A stretch of DNA of 64,000 bases from Caulobacter endophyticus. Lineage in GTDB: Bacteria; Pseudomonadota; Alphaproteobacteria; Caulobacterales; Caulobacteraceae. Made by a program: the position numbers and the translations under genes. Positions 20,699 through 27,788 of this stretch are shown piece by piece. Every line of letters starts with the position of its first letter. Positions within the stretch are counted from its first letter, which is position 1. The notes under the pieces are model-generated. The model did no database searches and was not told the DNA's origin. It saw only the letters and a list, made by a program, of their open reading frames with translations. The stretch lies in contig NZ_JARQWV010000015.1 in assembly GCF_029543245.1 (NCBI RefSeq), forward strand, positions 1-64,000. Reading direction: 5' to 3'.

Positions 20699-20722
20699 GG
20701 CGCGGCCCCTCGCGGCCGCGCC
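20699..20722. other. Hairpin between the multicopper oxidase and tyrosinase genes
   Basis: A perfect 9-bp stem (GGCGCGGCC and GGCCGCGCC, 6-nt loop) begins 10 bases past the oxidase stop, without a T run. Two imperfect direct repeats of CTTCCGATCCC follow at 20768-20800. The hairpin might be a weak terminator or an mRNA stability element that sets the ratio of the two enzymes. Confidence 0.45.
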
Positions 20723-20814
20723 GCCTGCCTTCCCGCGCTGCGCCAAGCTCAGGCCGGCGCCGCCAAGCTTCCGATCCCAAGCAAGCCTTCCGATCCCGAG
20801 AAAGAGTCCGTCAC

Positions 20815-22530
20815 ATGACCCAGGATCCCATGGCCACCGGCCCGTTCTCAGCTCCCTCGCGTCGCGACCTGATGGCCGGCGGCGCTGCGATCGTGGGCGC
20901 CGTGGCCGCCGGCCAGGCGCTGGCCCAGCCCGCCGCGCCGACCAAGGCCCGCTGGCGGCGCTGGAACGTCAGCAGCCCCGAAGGCAAGCGCGCCCTGGCC
21001 AGCTACGCCCGGGCCATCGACATCATGCTCAAGCTGCCGCCCGAGCATCCCTACAACTGGTACAACCACGCCCTGACCCACACCATCGACTGCCCGCACG
21101 GCAACTGGTGGTTCGTGGTCTGGCACCGCGGCTATGTGGGCTGGTTCGAGCAGGTGGTCCGCAAGCTCAGCGGCGACAGCAGCTTCGCCTTCCCCTACTG
21201 GGACTGGACGGCCAACCCGCAGGTTCCGGCCGAGATGTTCCAGGGCGTGCTGAACCCCAGCACCTATCCGGGCTACATCCAGAGCCTGGACGCCTTCAAC
21301 AAGACCTTCGGGCCGGTGCTCGAGAAGTTCTGGGGCGGCCTCAGCCAGGCCCAGAACCAGCAGCTGCTGATCCGCGGCCTGCGCTTCCCGGCGGACCTGC
21401 TGTTCGACATCGGGCCCCAGGGCGGGCCGATGTTCTTCGCGCCGCCCAAGTCGCGCGGATCGACGCCGCAGCGCCCCGGCTTCGACGACGTCACCAGCCG
21501 CGCCGTCTCGTCCTGGATGCTCGAAAACGCCCTGGCGCCGCGCGACTTCATCGGCTTCGCCAGCCCCAAGTCGCAGTTCCACAGCAGCATCACCGGCTTC
21601 GGGGTGATGGAAGGCCAGCCGCACAACAAGGTGCACAACTGCGTCGGCGGCATCTGGACCGACCCCAACGGCAACACGACCTATGGCGACGGCTTCATGC
21701 AGTCGAACCTGTCGCCGGTGGATCCGCTGTTCTTCCTGCACCACGCCAATATCGACCGCATCTGGGACGTCTGGACGCGCAAGCAGCAGGGCTACGGCTA
21801 TCCGACCCTGCCGGACGACAACCCCAACTATCTCAACCCGCGCGGCGACCTTGGCCAATGGCGGGCCGAGCCGTTCCTGTTCTTCCGCAACGCCGACGGC
21901 CAGCCGCTGCCGCCGGCCCAGCAGATGGCGGGCGCCTACGAGACGATCGGCGCCTTCGACTACGACTACCAGCCGGGCTCGGGCGAGAACGTCGTGCCGC
22001 CGCCGCGCCCCGCGGGCAAGCTGAAGGCGGCCGTCGCGGCCAAGCCCCAGCAGTTCTCGGCCAAGCTGAAGATCCCCGGCAACGCCAGCCTCGCCTCGGG
22101 CGACGTCGCGGTGCCGCAGGCGCTGCTGACGCAGTCGGTCAAGGCCGACGGGCCCAAGCTGCTGGCCACACTGACGGTGGAGCTGCCGCCGTTCGAACAC
22201 GGCCACGACCTGGCGGTGGTGGTCAACACCCCCGAGAGCGAGGCGGTGGGCGTCAATTCGCCAGGCTTCGTCACCACGCTCTCGATGTTCGGCCAGCATC
22301 TGGTCACCCGACCGGTCACCTTCACCGTGCCGCTGTCGCCGCCGCTGGCCAAGCTGGCCATGGCCAAGGGGCTGAGCGCCGCGGCGCCGGCCTCGGGACT
22401 GAACATCCGGCTGGTGCGTCTGAAGCCGCCGATGCTGGCCAATGCCGCGCCGGGCCACGATCACGGCGCGGCGACGGGCGCCACGCGGGCCGAGCCGGAA
22501 CTGCTGGGCGTCGAGGTTCACGCCTACTGA
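20815..22530 (+). CDS. Tat-exported tyrosinase-family copper oxidase
   Basis: A 571-residue type-3 copper protein that would hydroxylate monophenols or oxidise catechols to quinones. Copper-A ligands are His85 or His89, His95 and His104 (the last two nine apart, as in tyrosinases, in CPHG..WHRGY). Copper-B ligands are His270 and His274 (PHNKVHN) and His309/310 (FLHHANIDRIW). The N-terminus has a twin-arginine signal (SRRDLM at 15-20, then a hydrophobic stretch to ALAQP), so the folded copper enzyme is exported. Residues after ~400 form a separate beta-rich C-terminal domain that could cover the active site. The gene follows the multicopper oxidase by 126 bases. Confidence 0.92.
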   Translation: MTQDPMATGPFSAPSRRDLMAGGAAIVGAVAAGQALAQPAAPTKARWRRWNVSSPEGKRALASYARAIDIMLKLPPEHPYNWYNHALTHTIDCPHGNWWFVVWHRGYVGWFEQVVRKLSGDSSFAFPYWDWTANPQVPAEMFQGVLNPSTYPGYIQSLDAFNKTFGPVLEKFWGGLSQAQNQQLLIRGLRFPADLLFDIGPQGGPMFFAPPKSRGSTPQRPGFDDVTSRAVSSWMLENALAPRDFIGFASPKSQFHSSITGFGVMEGQPHNKVHNCVGGIWTDPNGNTTYGDGFMQSNLSPVDPLFFLHHANIDRIWDVWTRKQQGYGYPTLPDDNPNYLNPRGDLGQWRAEPFLFFRNADGQPLPPAQQMAGAYETIGAFDYDYQPGSGENVVPPPRPAGKLKAAVAAKPQQFSAKLKIPGNASLASGDVAVPQALLTQSVKADGPKLLATLTVELPPFEHGHDLAVVVNTPESEAVGVNSPGFVTTLSMFGQHLVTRPVTFTVPLSPPLAKLAMAKGLSAAAPASGLNIRLVRLKPPMLANAAPGHDHGAATGATRAEPELLGVEVHAY

Positions 22531-22555
22531 GGGCGGAGCGGAAGGGAGAGCAGCC

Positions 22556-22969
22556 ATGCAACTGGCCGGCAAGTGGACCTATCGCAGCTACCTGAACAAT
22601 CCCGAGCTGGTGGGCGACGACGCCCAGACGGCGTTGAGCCTGATCTTCGGCGAGGGGGTGTTCACCTTCGAGACCCCGACGCCGCGCACGCTCGTCGGCA
22701 CGCTCGACATGGGCGGCGGCTACGTGCTGGACCTGAAGGGCGAGGTCGACCCCGAGTGCGAGGGGCCGACCACGCTCGTCATCCGGGGCTTTGGCCGTGA
22801 CGGCACGCCCACGACCGGCTGGGAGTACGACTACTACGGCTGGCCGGGCTATATGTGGCCCGACGGCGTGGACCAGGTTCCGTCCATCGTCGGCACAATC
22901 GTCCGGGCCAAGCCGCACAACGGCGAGCCGGCGGGCGTGACGGCCTCGTTCATCGCGGTGTGGCAATGA
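22556..22969 (+). CDS. Small beta-rich protein in the tyrosinase operon
   Basis: A 137-residue protein without a signal peptide, starting MQLAGKWTYRSYLNNPEL after a strong ribosome site (GAAGGGAGAG). It begins like a lipocalin or avidin-type barrel (GxWxYRS) and alternates strands and glycine turns. It is rich in Trp/Tyr near residues 90-105 (GWEYDYYGWPGYMW). No family is firmly recognised. It starts 25 bases after tyrosinase and its stop overlaps the DJ-1-like gene, so it belongs to the operon. It might bind a phenolic or isonitrile-type ligand, but this is a guess. Confidence 0.75.
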   Translation: MQLAGKWTYRSYLNNPELVGDDAQTALSLIFGEGVFTFETPTPRTLVGTLDMGGGYVLDLKGEVDPECEGPTTLVIRGFGRDGTPTTGWEYDYYGWPGYMWPDGVDQVPSIVGTIVRAKPHNGEPAGVTASFIAVWQ

Positions 22970-23760
22970 CCGCCCAGGGGCTTCCGCCGTTCACGGTGGG
23001 CATCGTGCTCTATCCGGGCGTCGACATCCTCGACGTCGCCGGCCCGCACGAGGTGTTCGCCTTCTTCGACGGCGAGGTGATCGGCCGGACGATCCAGGTG
23101 GCGACGGTGGCGGCGACGACCGATCCGATCCAGACCTCGGGCGTGCTCAAGGTGGTGGCGCAGTATACGTATGACGCCGCCCCGCACATCGACATGCTGT
23201 TCGTGCCCGGCGGGGGCTATGGCCTGCAGGATGCGATCGGCGACACGGCGCTGCTGGATTTCCTGAACGATCGGGCCGGCAAGGCGCGCTATGTCGTCTC
23301 GGTGTGCACGGGCGGCCTGCTGCTGGCGTCGGCCGGCCTGCTGGACGGCTACAAGGCCACCACCCACTGGGGCTTCATCGAGTGCCTCAAGCTGTTCCCC
23401 AGGGTGACGGTGGTCAACGGCTGCCCGCGCTGGGTCAAGGACGGCAACCGCATCACTGGGGCGGGGATCTCGTCGTCGATCGACGAGTCGCTGTTCATGG
23501 TCCAGACGATCGTCGCCGACCTGGCCGGCGGTCCGGACGCCGATGAGAAGGCGCAGCTGGCCGCGCAGCAGGCGCAGCTGTCGATCCAGTACAACCCCGA
23601 TCCGCCGTTCCCGGGCGGGGATCCCTGCTCGGTCGGCTTCGAGGTGTTCGAGCCGGTGAACACCGGCATGGTCGATTTCCGGGCCAAGCTCGACGCGGCG
23701 ATCGAGGCGCGGCTGCATCCGGTCGCGGAGAGCGCCTACAAGGCGACGGTCGACGCCTGA
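22966..23760 (+). CDS. DJ-1/PfpI-family protein, isonitrile-hydratase-like
   Basis: A 264-residue member of the DJ-1/PfpI superfamily. The nucleophile elbow VVSVCTGGLLLA places Cys114, and Asp23 in DILDVAGPHEVF aligns with the catalytic aspartate of Pseudomonas isonitrile hydratase (InhA). The normal ~200-residue fold is followed by a ~60-residue extension. It could hydrate an isonitrile to an N-formyl compound, or act as a glyoxalase or protease-like member; the Asp/Cys pair favours the hydratase branch. Its ATG overlaps the preceding stop (ATGA), which shows translational coupling with the small protein and tyrosinase. Confidence 0.82.
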   Translation: MTAQGLPPFTVGIVLYPGVDILDVAGPHEVFAFFDGEVIGRTIQVATVAATTDPIQTSGVLKVVAQYTYDAAPHIDMLFVPGGGYGLQDAIGDTALLDFLNDRAGKARYVVSVCTGGLLLASAGLLDGYKATTHWGFIECLKLFPRVTVVNGCPRWVKDGNRITGAGISSSIDESLFMVQTIVADLAGGPDADEKAQLAAQQAQLSIQYNPDPPFPGGDPCSVGFEVFEPVNTGMVDFRAKLDAAIEARLHPVAESAYKATVDA

Positions 23761-23947
23761 GGACGGGGCAGGGCGCGGGCCCCGCGGGCCGCGCACATTG
23801 TCGCAAGCGGCGTTTTGCGGAAGGGCGGCCCTTGCCAGGGCTATGGTCGCGCACGATCTGCGCTGATATGGCTCGTTTCGAGTCGTGCTCTCGCCCTTTT
23901 CACCCCCGTCTTCGCCGCCGTCTTCGCGGCGCGCCCGAGTTTTCGCC

Positions 23948-24709
23948 ATGCAGTCGCCGGTCAAAGCCATCATCCTCAGCGCCGGACAGGGCAAGCGCCT
24001 GTCGCCGCTGACCGACACCCGTCCCAAGTGCCTGGTGGACCTGTCGGGCCGCTCGGTCCTGGAATGGCAGATCCGCCACCTGCACCGCGCCGGCGTCACC
24101 GAGGTGGTGGTCGTCACCGGCTTCAACGCCGACCTGGTCGAGGCCGAGCTGGCCAAGCTGCGCCTGCCGGGCCTGACCCTGCGCACGATCTTCAATCCGT
24201 TCTACAGCGTCAGCGACAACCTGGCCTCGGTGTGGATGGCGCGCGGCGAGATGCAGGGCTCGTTCCTGCTGCTGAACGGCGACACCCTGTTCGAGCCGGC
24301 CATCGCCGAGCGTCTGCTGTCGGCCCCGTCGGCCCCGATCACGGTGACCATCGACCGCAAGGACGGCGGCTACGACTCCGACGACATGAAGGTGCGCACC
24401 GAAGGCGACGCCCTGCGCGAGATCGGCAAGACCATCACCACCTACGACGCCGAGTCGATCGGCTTCCTGCGCTTCGAGCCGGAAGGCGCGGCTTTGTTCA
24501 CCGACATCGTCGAGCGCTCGCTGCGTACGCCCGAGGGTCTGCGCCGCTGGTACCTGTCGGCCATCGACCAGATCGCCCGCGCCCACGACGCCGTGGCCGT
24601 GCGTTCGATCAAGGGGCTGGACTGGGCCGAGATGGACTTCCCCGAAGACCTGCCCAAGAACCGCGAACTGGCTGCGCGCTGGGCGGCGGCCGAGGCGACA
24701 CCGGCCTGA
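23948..24709 (+). CDS. Nucleotidyltransferase, LicC/phosphocholine cytidylyltransferase-like
   Basis: A 253-residue cytoplasmic NTP transferase that would join a nucleotide to a phosphorylated sugar or alcohol. The P-loop-like LSAGQGKRLSPLTDTRPKCL is at residues 9-28, and the metal-binding NGDTLFE is near residue 110. NPFYSVSDNLASVWMA is characteristic of LicC-type enzymes that make CDP-choline or related CDP-alcohols. I chose the ATG at 23948 because the family motif starts eight residues later. It stands alone, 6 kb from the sphingolipid locus, which encodes two CDP-alcohol or nucleotide-dependent steps it might serve. Confidence 0.85.
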   Translation: MQSPVKAIILSAGQGKRLSPLTDTRPKCLVDLSGRSVLEWQIRHLHRAGVTEVVVVTGFNADLVEAELAKLRLPGLTLRTIFNPFYSVSDNLASVWMARGEMQGSFLLLNGDTLFEPAIAERLLSAPSAPITVTIDRKDGGYDSDDMKVRTEGDALREIGKTITTYDAESIGFLRFEPEGAALFTDIVERSLRTPEGLRRWYLSAIDQIARAHDAVAVRSIKGLDWAEMDFPEDLPKNRELAARWAAAEATPA

Positions 24710-24879
24710 GACGGCCGGCTCTTGCGTCTCCAAGCGTCACCACCCGCCCGCGCCGTGCGCAGGCGGGCGATTGGCGTGGCGATCCGGTAGATCGGCGTTC
24801 CCTCAAAGAATGTGTCATGCGCTGATGCGATCATAGGTTGCGCGAGCTTCGTCGCGCCGCCCAGATCGAGGATGCGCTC

Positions 24880-25317
24880 ATGCAGCAAACCGGCGCCCTG
24901 AAACTGACGGTCTACAAGCCCGACATCGTGGCCGACGGCCAGGTGGGCTTCGAATACGAGCTGACCCTGGATATCCCGGAGGGGAAGAGCCTCGCCAGTA
25001 GCGACGCCGCGCTCGAGGCGACGTCGACCGCGCGCTGCGAGGTGGTTCCGGTGACGGGGACGCTGTCGTTCCCCAATCCGGCCGCGCCGGTGATCTCGCC
25101 GTTCACCGGCGCGATGTTCATCTACGACAACGCCCCGGCCATCGGCTTTCCGCTGTCGATCATGGCCACCAGCACCAGCGACGAGTTGCTGAAGTTCAGG
25201 CTCAACCTGTGCTTCCCGTCGATGTCGAGCGACCCGCTGTCGGGCTCGATCGTGTTCGGCGACTGGCCCGGTCCGCTCAGCAACGTCGCGGCCAGTTTTC
25301 TTTCGCCCGGGTTCTAG
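24880..25317 (+). CDS. Hypothetical protein
   Basis: A 145-residue protein from ATG 24880 (GAGGA seven bases upstream); a TTG at 24838 is an alternative. No signal peptide or membrane helix is obvious. Alternating strands and Pro/Gly turns suggest a beta sandwich, with LDIPEGKSLASS near the N-terminus and a short LNLCFPSMSSDPLSGS segment towards the end. I do not recognise a family. It follows the LicC-like gene by 170 bases. Confidence 0.6.
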   Translation: MQQTGALKLTVYKPDIVADGQVGFEYELTLDIPEGKSLASSDAALEATSTARCEVVPVTGTLSFPNPAAPVISPFTGAMFIYDNAPAIGFPLSIMATSTSDELLKFRLNLCFPSMSSDPLSGSIVFGDWPGPLSNVAASFLSPGF

Positions 25318-25343
25318 GGCGGATCGGCATTCACTCGATGGGC

Positions 25344-25472
25344 GTCCCAAGATCCGTTTTTCCCCGCGAAGGCGGGGACCCAAGCGGACTCTGCGGGTCA
25401 CTCACGACCGCGCCTTTTCCTGGGCCGCAGCTTGGATCCCCGCCTTCGCGGGGAAGCTCGGTGGAAAACGGC
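25344..25472. repeat. Palindromic intergenic repeat, CGAAGGCGGGG family, copy 2
   Basis: About 130 bases are shared with the copy at 29.89-30.01 kb. They include outer flanks (ATCCGTT.TTCCCC and CTCGGT.GAAAACGGC), the arm CCCCGCGAAGGCGGGGACCC and its inverse, and a partly conserved centre (TCTGCGGGTC). The unit sits in the gap between two convergent genes and can fold into one long stem. Confidence 0.85.
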
Positions 25473-25510
25473 AGGATTGCTGAATGTCGAACTTGCTGGA
25501 GGGGCAGGCC

Positions 25511-26431
25511 CTACGGCGCGCTAAGCATCCGCACGCCGATCTGGTTGGCGACCGGGCGCTCGCGGCCGGGCACGCCGGTGTGGATCGGCGAGTTCAGCAC
25601 GCGAGGGCGGCCAAAGCCGTCGTCGACGGCCAGGGTGGTCGAGCCGCCGCCGTCGAGATTGATGGCGTCGGCCGCGCCCAGGTCGCGGAAGAAGGCGGTC
25701 AGCTCGACCAGGGTCGCGCCCTCGCTGAGCACGGACTGGCGGCCGTCGACCACTACCAGCCAGCCGGTGCGGCCGTCGGCCGAGACGCCGAAGGCGGTGC
25801 GCGGGTGGCGGTCGCGAGCGTATTTGGGGCCCGCGTTCTGGAACGACTGCTCGGCGCCGTCGACCAGCATCACCGGGCCGGCGGCCACCGCGTCGACCAC
25901 GTCCCAGCGGCAGGTGGCGCCCGAGCGGATCTCGACGAAGGACGGGTGGATGCAGAGGATGGCGTTGACCCGCGGGTCGACCTCCGGATCGTCCGGCGGG
26001 GCCACCTCGCGGCCGCCGACGATCACCTTGCCCACCGGATCGACGTGCTGGCCGGCGTGGGGCACGAAGTCTTCGCCGCCCGGCGAGCCGGCCTTGAACG
26101 GCACGAAGTAGCTGGCGTTGACGGCCAGCAGGGCGCCCGAGGCGGTGACGAATTCCGAGGTGGTGCGGGCGTGGTACTGGCCCGCGCCGTCATTGGGCGG
26201 CGAGACAAAGAGCTCGACCTTGGGATCGGCCAGATCCAGCTGCACCACGTGATAGACCTGCCGCAGCGGGTTTTCGCGCGTCTCGCTCCTGTAGGTCACG
26301 CCCTGGGACAGGCTGCTGGAGGCGCTGCGGCTGAACGCGGCCTTGGGCGAGGCGGGCAGGTCGACGCTGGCGCAGGCCGACAGCAGGAGCAGGGCGCCCA
26401 GGGCGGCGGCGTGGCGGAGAAAAGACGACAA
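25511..26431 (-). CDS. Phosphodiester glycosidase (NAGPA-domain) lipoprotein
   Basis: A ~306-residue lipoprotein with a signal ending in LLLLSAC and a NAGPA/phosphodiester-glycosidase domain. Family landmarks include LLAVNASYF, the central RTAFGVSADGR, and the NLDGGGSTTLAV motif near the C-terminus. Family members hydrolyse N-acetylglucosamine phosphodiesters in polymers such as teichoic acid or lysosomal tags; here a periplasmic glycan-phosphate substrate is likely. The start is uncertain: TTG at 26431 gives a compact lipoprotein signal, TTG at 26458 is an alternative, and no ATG is well placed. Confidence 0.8.
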   Translation of the reverse strand: MSSFLRHAAALGALLLLSACASVDLPASPKAAFSRSASSSLSQGVTYRSETRENPLRQVYHVVQLDLADPKVELFVSPPNDGAGQYHARTTSEFVTASGALLAVNASYFVPFKAGSPGGEDFVPHAGQHVDPVGKVIVGGREVAPPDDPEVDPRVNAILCIHPSFVEIRSGATCRWDVVDAVAAGPVMLVDGAEQSFQNAGPKYARDRHPRTAFGVSADGRTGWLVVVDGRQSVLSEGATLVELTAFFRDLGAADAINLDGGGSTTLAVDDGFGRPRVLNSPIHTGVPGRERPVANQIGVRMLSAP

Positions 26432-26567
26432 GGGACAGACTTCGAACGGACGAAACAAAAGTCGCCGCCGATCGCGGGAACCGGCGGCTTTCGCCCGGCA
26501 CATAGGTCCGGCCGTCGCCGCATGCAAAGCCGAACGCCGTGTTTTCTCGCGCTGTGGCGTGAAGGCC

Positions 26568-26990
26568 TCAGCTTGCCTGGGCGAACAGCCGGTGCAGCAC
26601 CTCGGGCTGACGCGAGATGTCGGCGACGCTGTAGCCGTCGAGCACGGCGAGGAAGGCTCGTGTCGCCTCGGCCAGCATCCGCGGCAGGCCGCAGCCCGGC
26701 GCGGCCAGGCAGGACGAGCAGTCGACGAGGTCGAAGCCGCCCTCGGTCTCGCGCACCAGGGCGCCGACATTGATCTGGTCGGCGGGGCGGGCCAGGCGCA
26801 GGCCGCCGCCGCGCCCGCGCACCGTCTCGACGAAGCCTGCGCTCGCCAGCTGCTGCACCACCTTCATCAGGTGGTTCTGCGAGATGTCGTAGGCGCGGGC
26901 GATCTCGGCGATCGAGGCCAGGCGGCCGTCGTTATTGGCCAGGTAGATGACCGTGCGCACCGCGTAGTCGGTGTAGCGGGTGAGCTTCAT
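26568..26990 (-). CDS. nsrR: Rrf2-family nitric-oxide-sensing repressor
   Basis: A 140-residue Rrf2 regulator with a winged helix at the N-terminus (MKLTRYTDYAVRTVIYLA; recognition region SQNHLMKVVQQL) and three cysteines, Cys91, Cys94 and Cys100, to hold an Fe-S cluster. NO destroys the cluster and relieves repression. The assignment as NsrR rests on the sequence and on its divergent position from a haemoglobin fusion and hmp, classical NsrR targets. The cysteine spacing here is C-x2-C-x5-C. Two inverted repeats resembling NsrR sites lie in the shared 104-base promoter region. Confidence 0.9.
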   Translation of the reverse strand: MKLTRYTDYAVRTVIYLANNDGRLASIAEIARAYDISQNHLMKVVQQLASAGFVETVRGRGGGLRLARPADQINVGALVRETEGGFDLVDCSSCLAAPGCGLPRMLAEATRAFLAVLDGYSVADISRQPEVLHRLFAQAS

Positions 26991-27025
26991 GGGCTCCCCT
27001 TAAGGGTTCGGCGTCGCGGATAAAT

Positions 27026-27044
27026 CATGCATTCTGATTGCATG
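27026..27044. promoter_or_regulatory. Putative NsrR operator 1
   Basis: A perfect inverted repeat, CATGCA-N7-TGCATG, in an AT-rich island between nsrR and the haemoglobin fusion. It resembles the ATGCAT-type half-sites bound by NsrR, and it is placed 36 bases upstream of nsrR, where it could control both directions. Confidence 0.65.
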
Positions 27045-27066
27045 TTTTCGGTCGCGGGAATAGATG

Positions 27067-27081
27067 CATTCTAGATGAATG
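27067..27081. promoter_or_regulatory. Putative NsrR operator 2
   Basis: CATTC-N5-GAATG, preceded by GATG, lies 13 bases before the start of the haemoglobin fusion. It shares the GATGCATTCTAGATG character of NsrR sites. Binding here would block that gene directly. Confidence 0.55.
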
Positions 27082-27094
27082 AATTGAGGGCGTC

Positions 27095-27754
27095 ATGTCC
27101 GCCAACCCCGTCTTCGACTTCGACGACACCGTCCTGCCGGCGCTGCTGACCAGCTTCTACGCCGCCGTGCGCCAGGATCCGCAGCTTGGCCCCGTCTTCG
27201 CCGATGCGGTGGAGGACTGGGACGAGCATCTCGACCGGCTGGCCGACTTCTGGTCGTCGGTGATGCGCGCCTCGGCCCGCTACAAGGGCAATCCGCTGGC
27301 CGCGCACATGAAGCATGTGGAGCGGATCGAGCCTGAGATGTTCGACCGCTGGCTGGCGCTGTGGCGCCAGGCGACCGACACCTTCGTGCCGCCCCGGCAC
27401 GCGGCCGAGCTGCAGGAAAAGGCGCAGCGCATGGCCCGGAACCTGAACGGCGCGCTGGAAAGCCGCCGGCCGGCGCCGGACGCGCCGTACCGCTCGACCC
27501 CGGTGTTCGACGAGACGACGCTGCCCGATGGCCTGCGTCGCGACCACAGCACCCGGGCCGGCGTCTGGGGCGTGATCCGCCTGATCGAGGGCCGGCTCGT
27601 CCTGCACTACGACGACGCCGACCTCCCGTCGGTCGAACTGAGCCCCGGCGTGTCTGGGCTGGTGCGGCCGCAACAGATCCATCGGGTCGAGCCGCTGGGG
27701 CCGATCCGCATGCAGGTGGACTTCTACGACCGCGAACCCGCGCTCGCCGCCTGA
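27095..27754 (+). CDS. Group III truncated haemoglobin fused to a YeaR/TehB-like domain
   Basis: A 219-residue two-domain protein. Residues ~8-125 are a group III truncated haemoglobin (FYAAVRQDPQLGPVF, DFWSSVM, and the proximal-histidine region HMKHVERIEPEMFDRW, with His74 the likely haem ligand). Residues ~133-213 match the DUF1971/TehB-N cupin family seen in E. coli YeaR: STPVFDETTLPDGLRRDH, then RPQQIHRVEP and MQVDFYDRE. YeaR itself belongs to the NsrR regulon, so both halves are NO- or nitrite-related. It sits directly downstream of two NsrR-like sites and 34 bases upstream of hmp. The likely role is NO or nitrosative-stress defence. Confidence 0.88.
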   Translation: MSANPVFDFDDTVLPALLTSFYAAVRQDPQLGPVFADAVEDWDEHLDRLADFWSSVMRASARYKGNPLAAHMKHVERIEPEMFDRWLALWRQATDTFVPPRHAAELQEKAQRMARNLNGALESRRPAPDAPYRSTPVFDETTLPDGLRRDHSTRAGVWGVIRLIEGRLVLHYDDADLPSVELSPGVSGLVRPQQIHRVEPLGPIRMQVDFYDREPALAA

Positions 27755-27788
27755 TCCCTGACATCTGAGTTTTCCAAGGAGCAAGACC

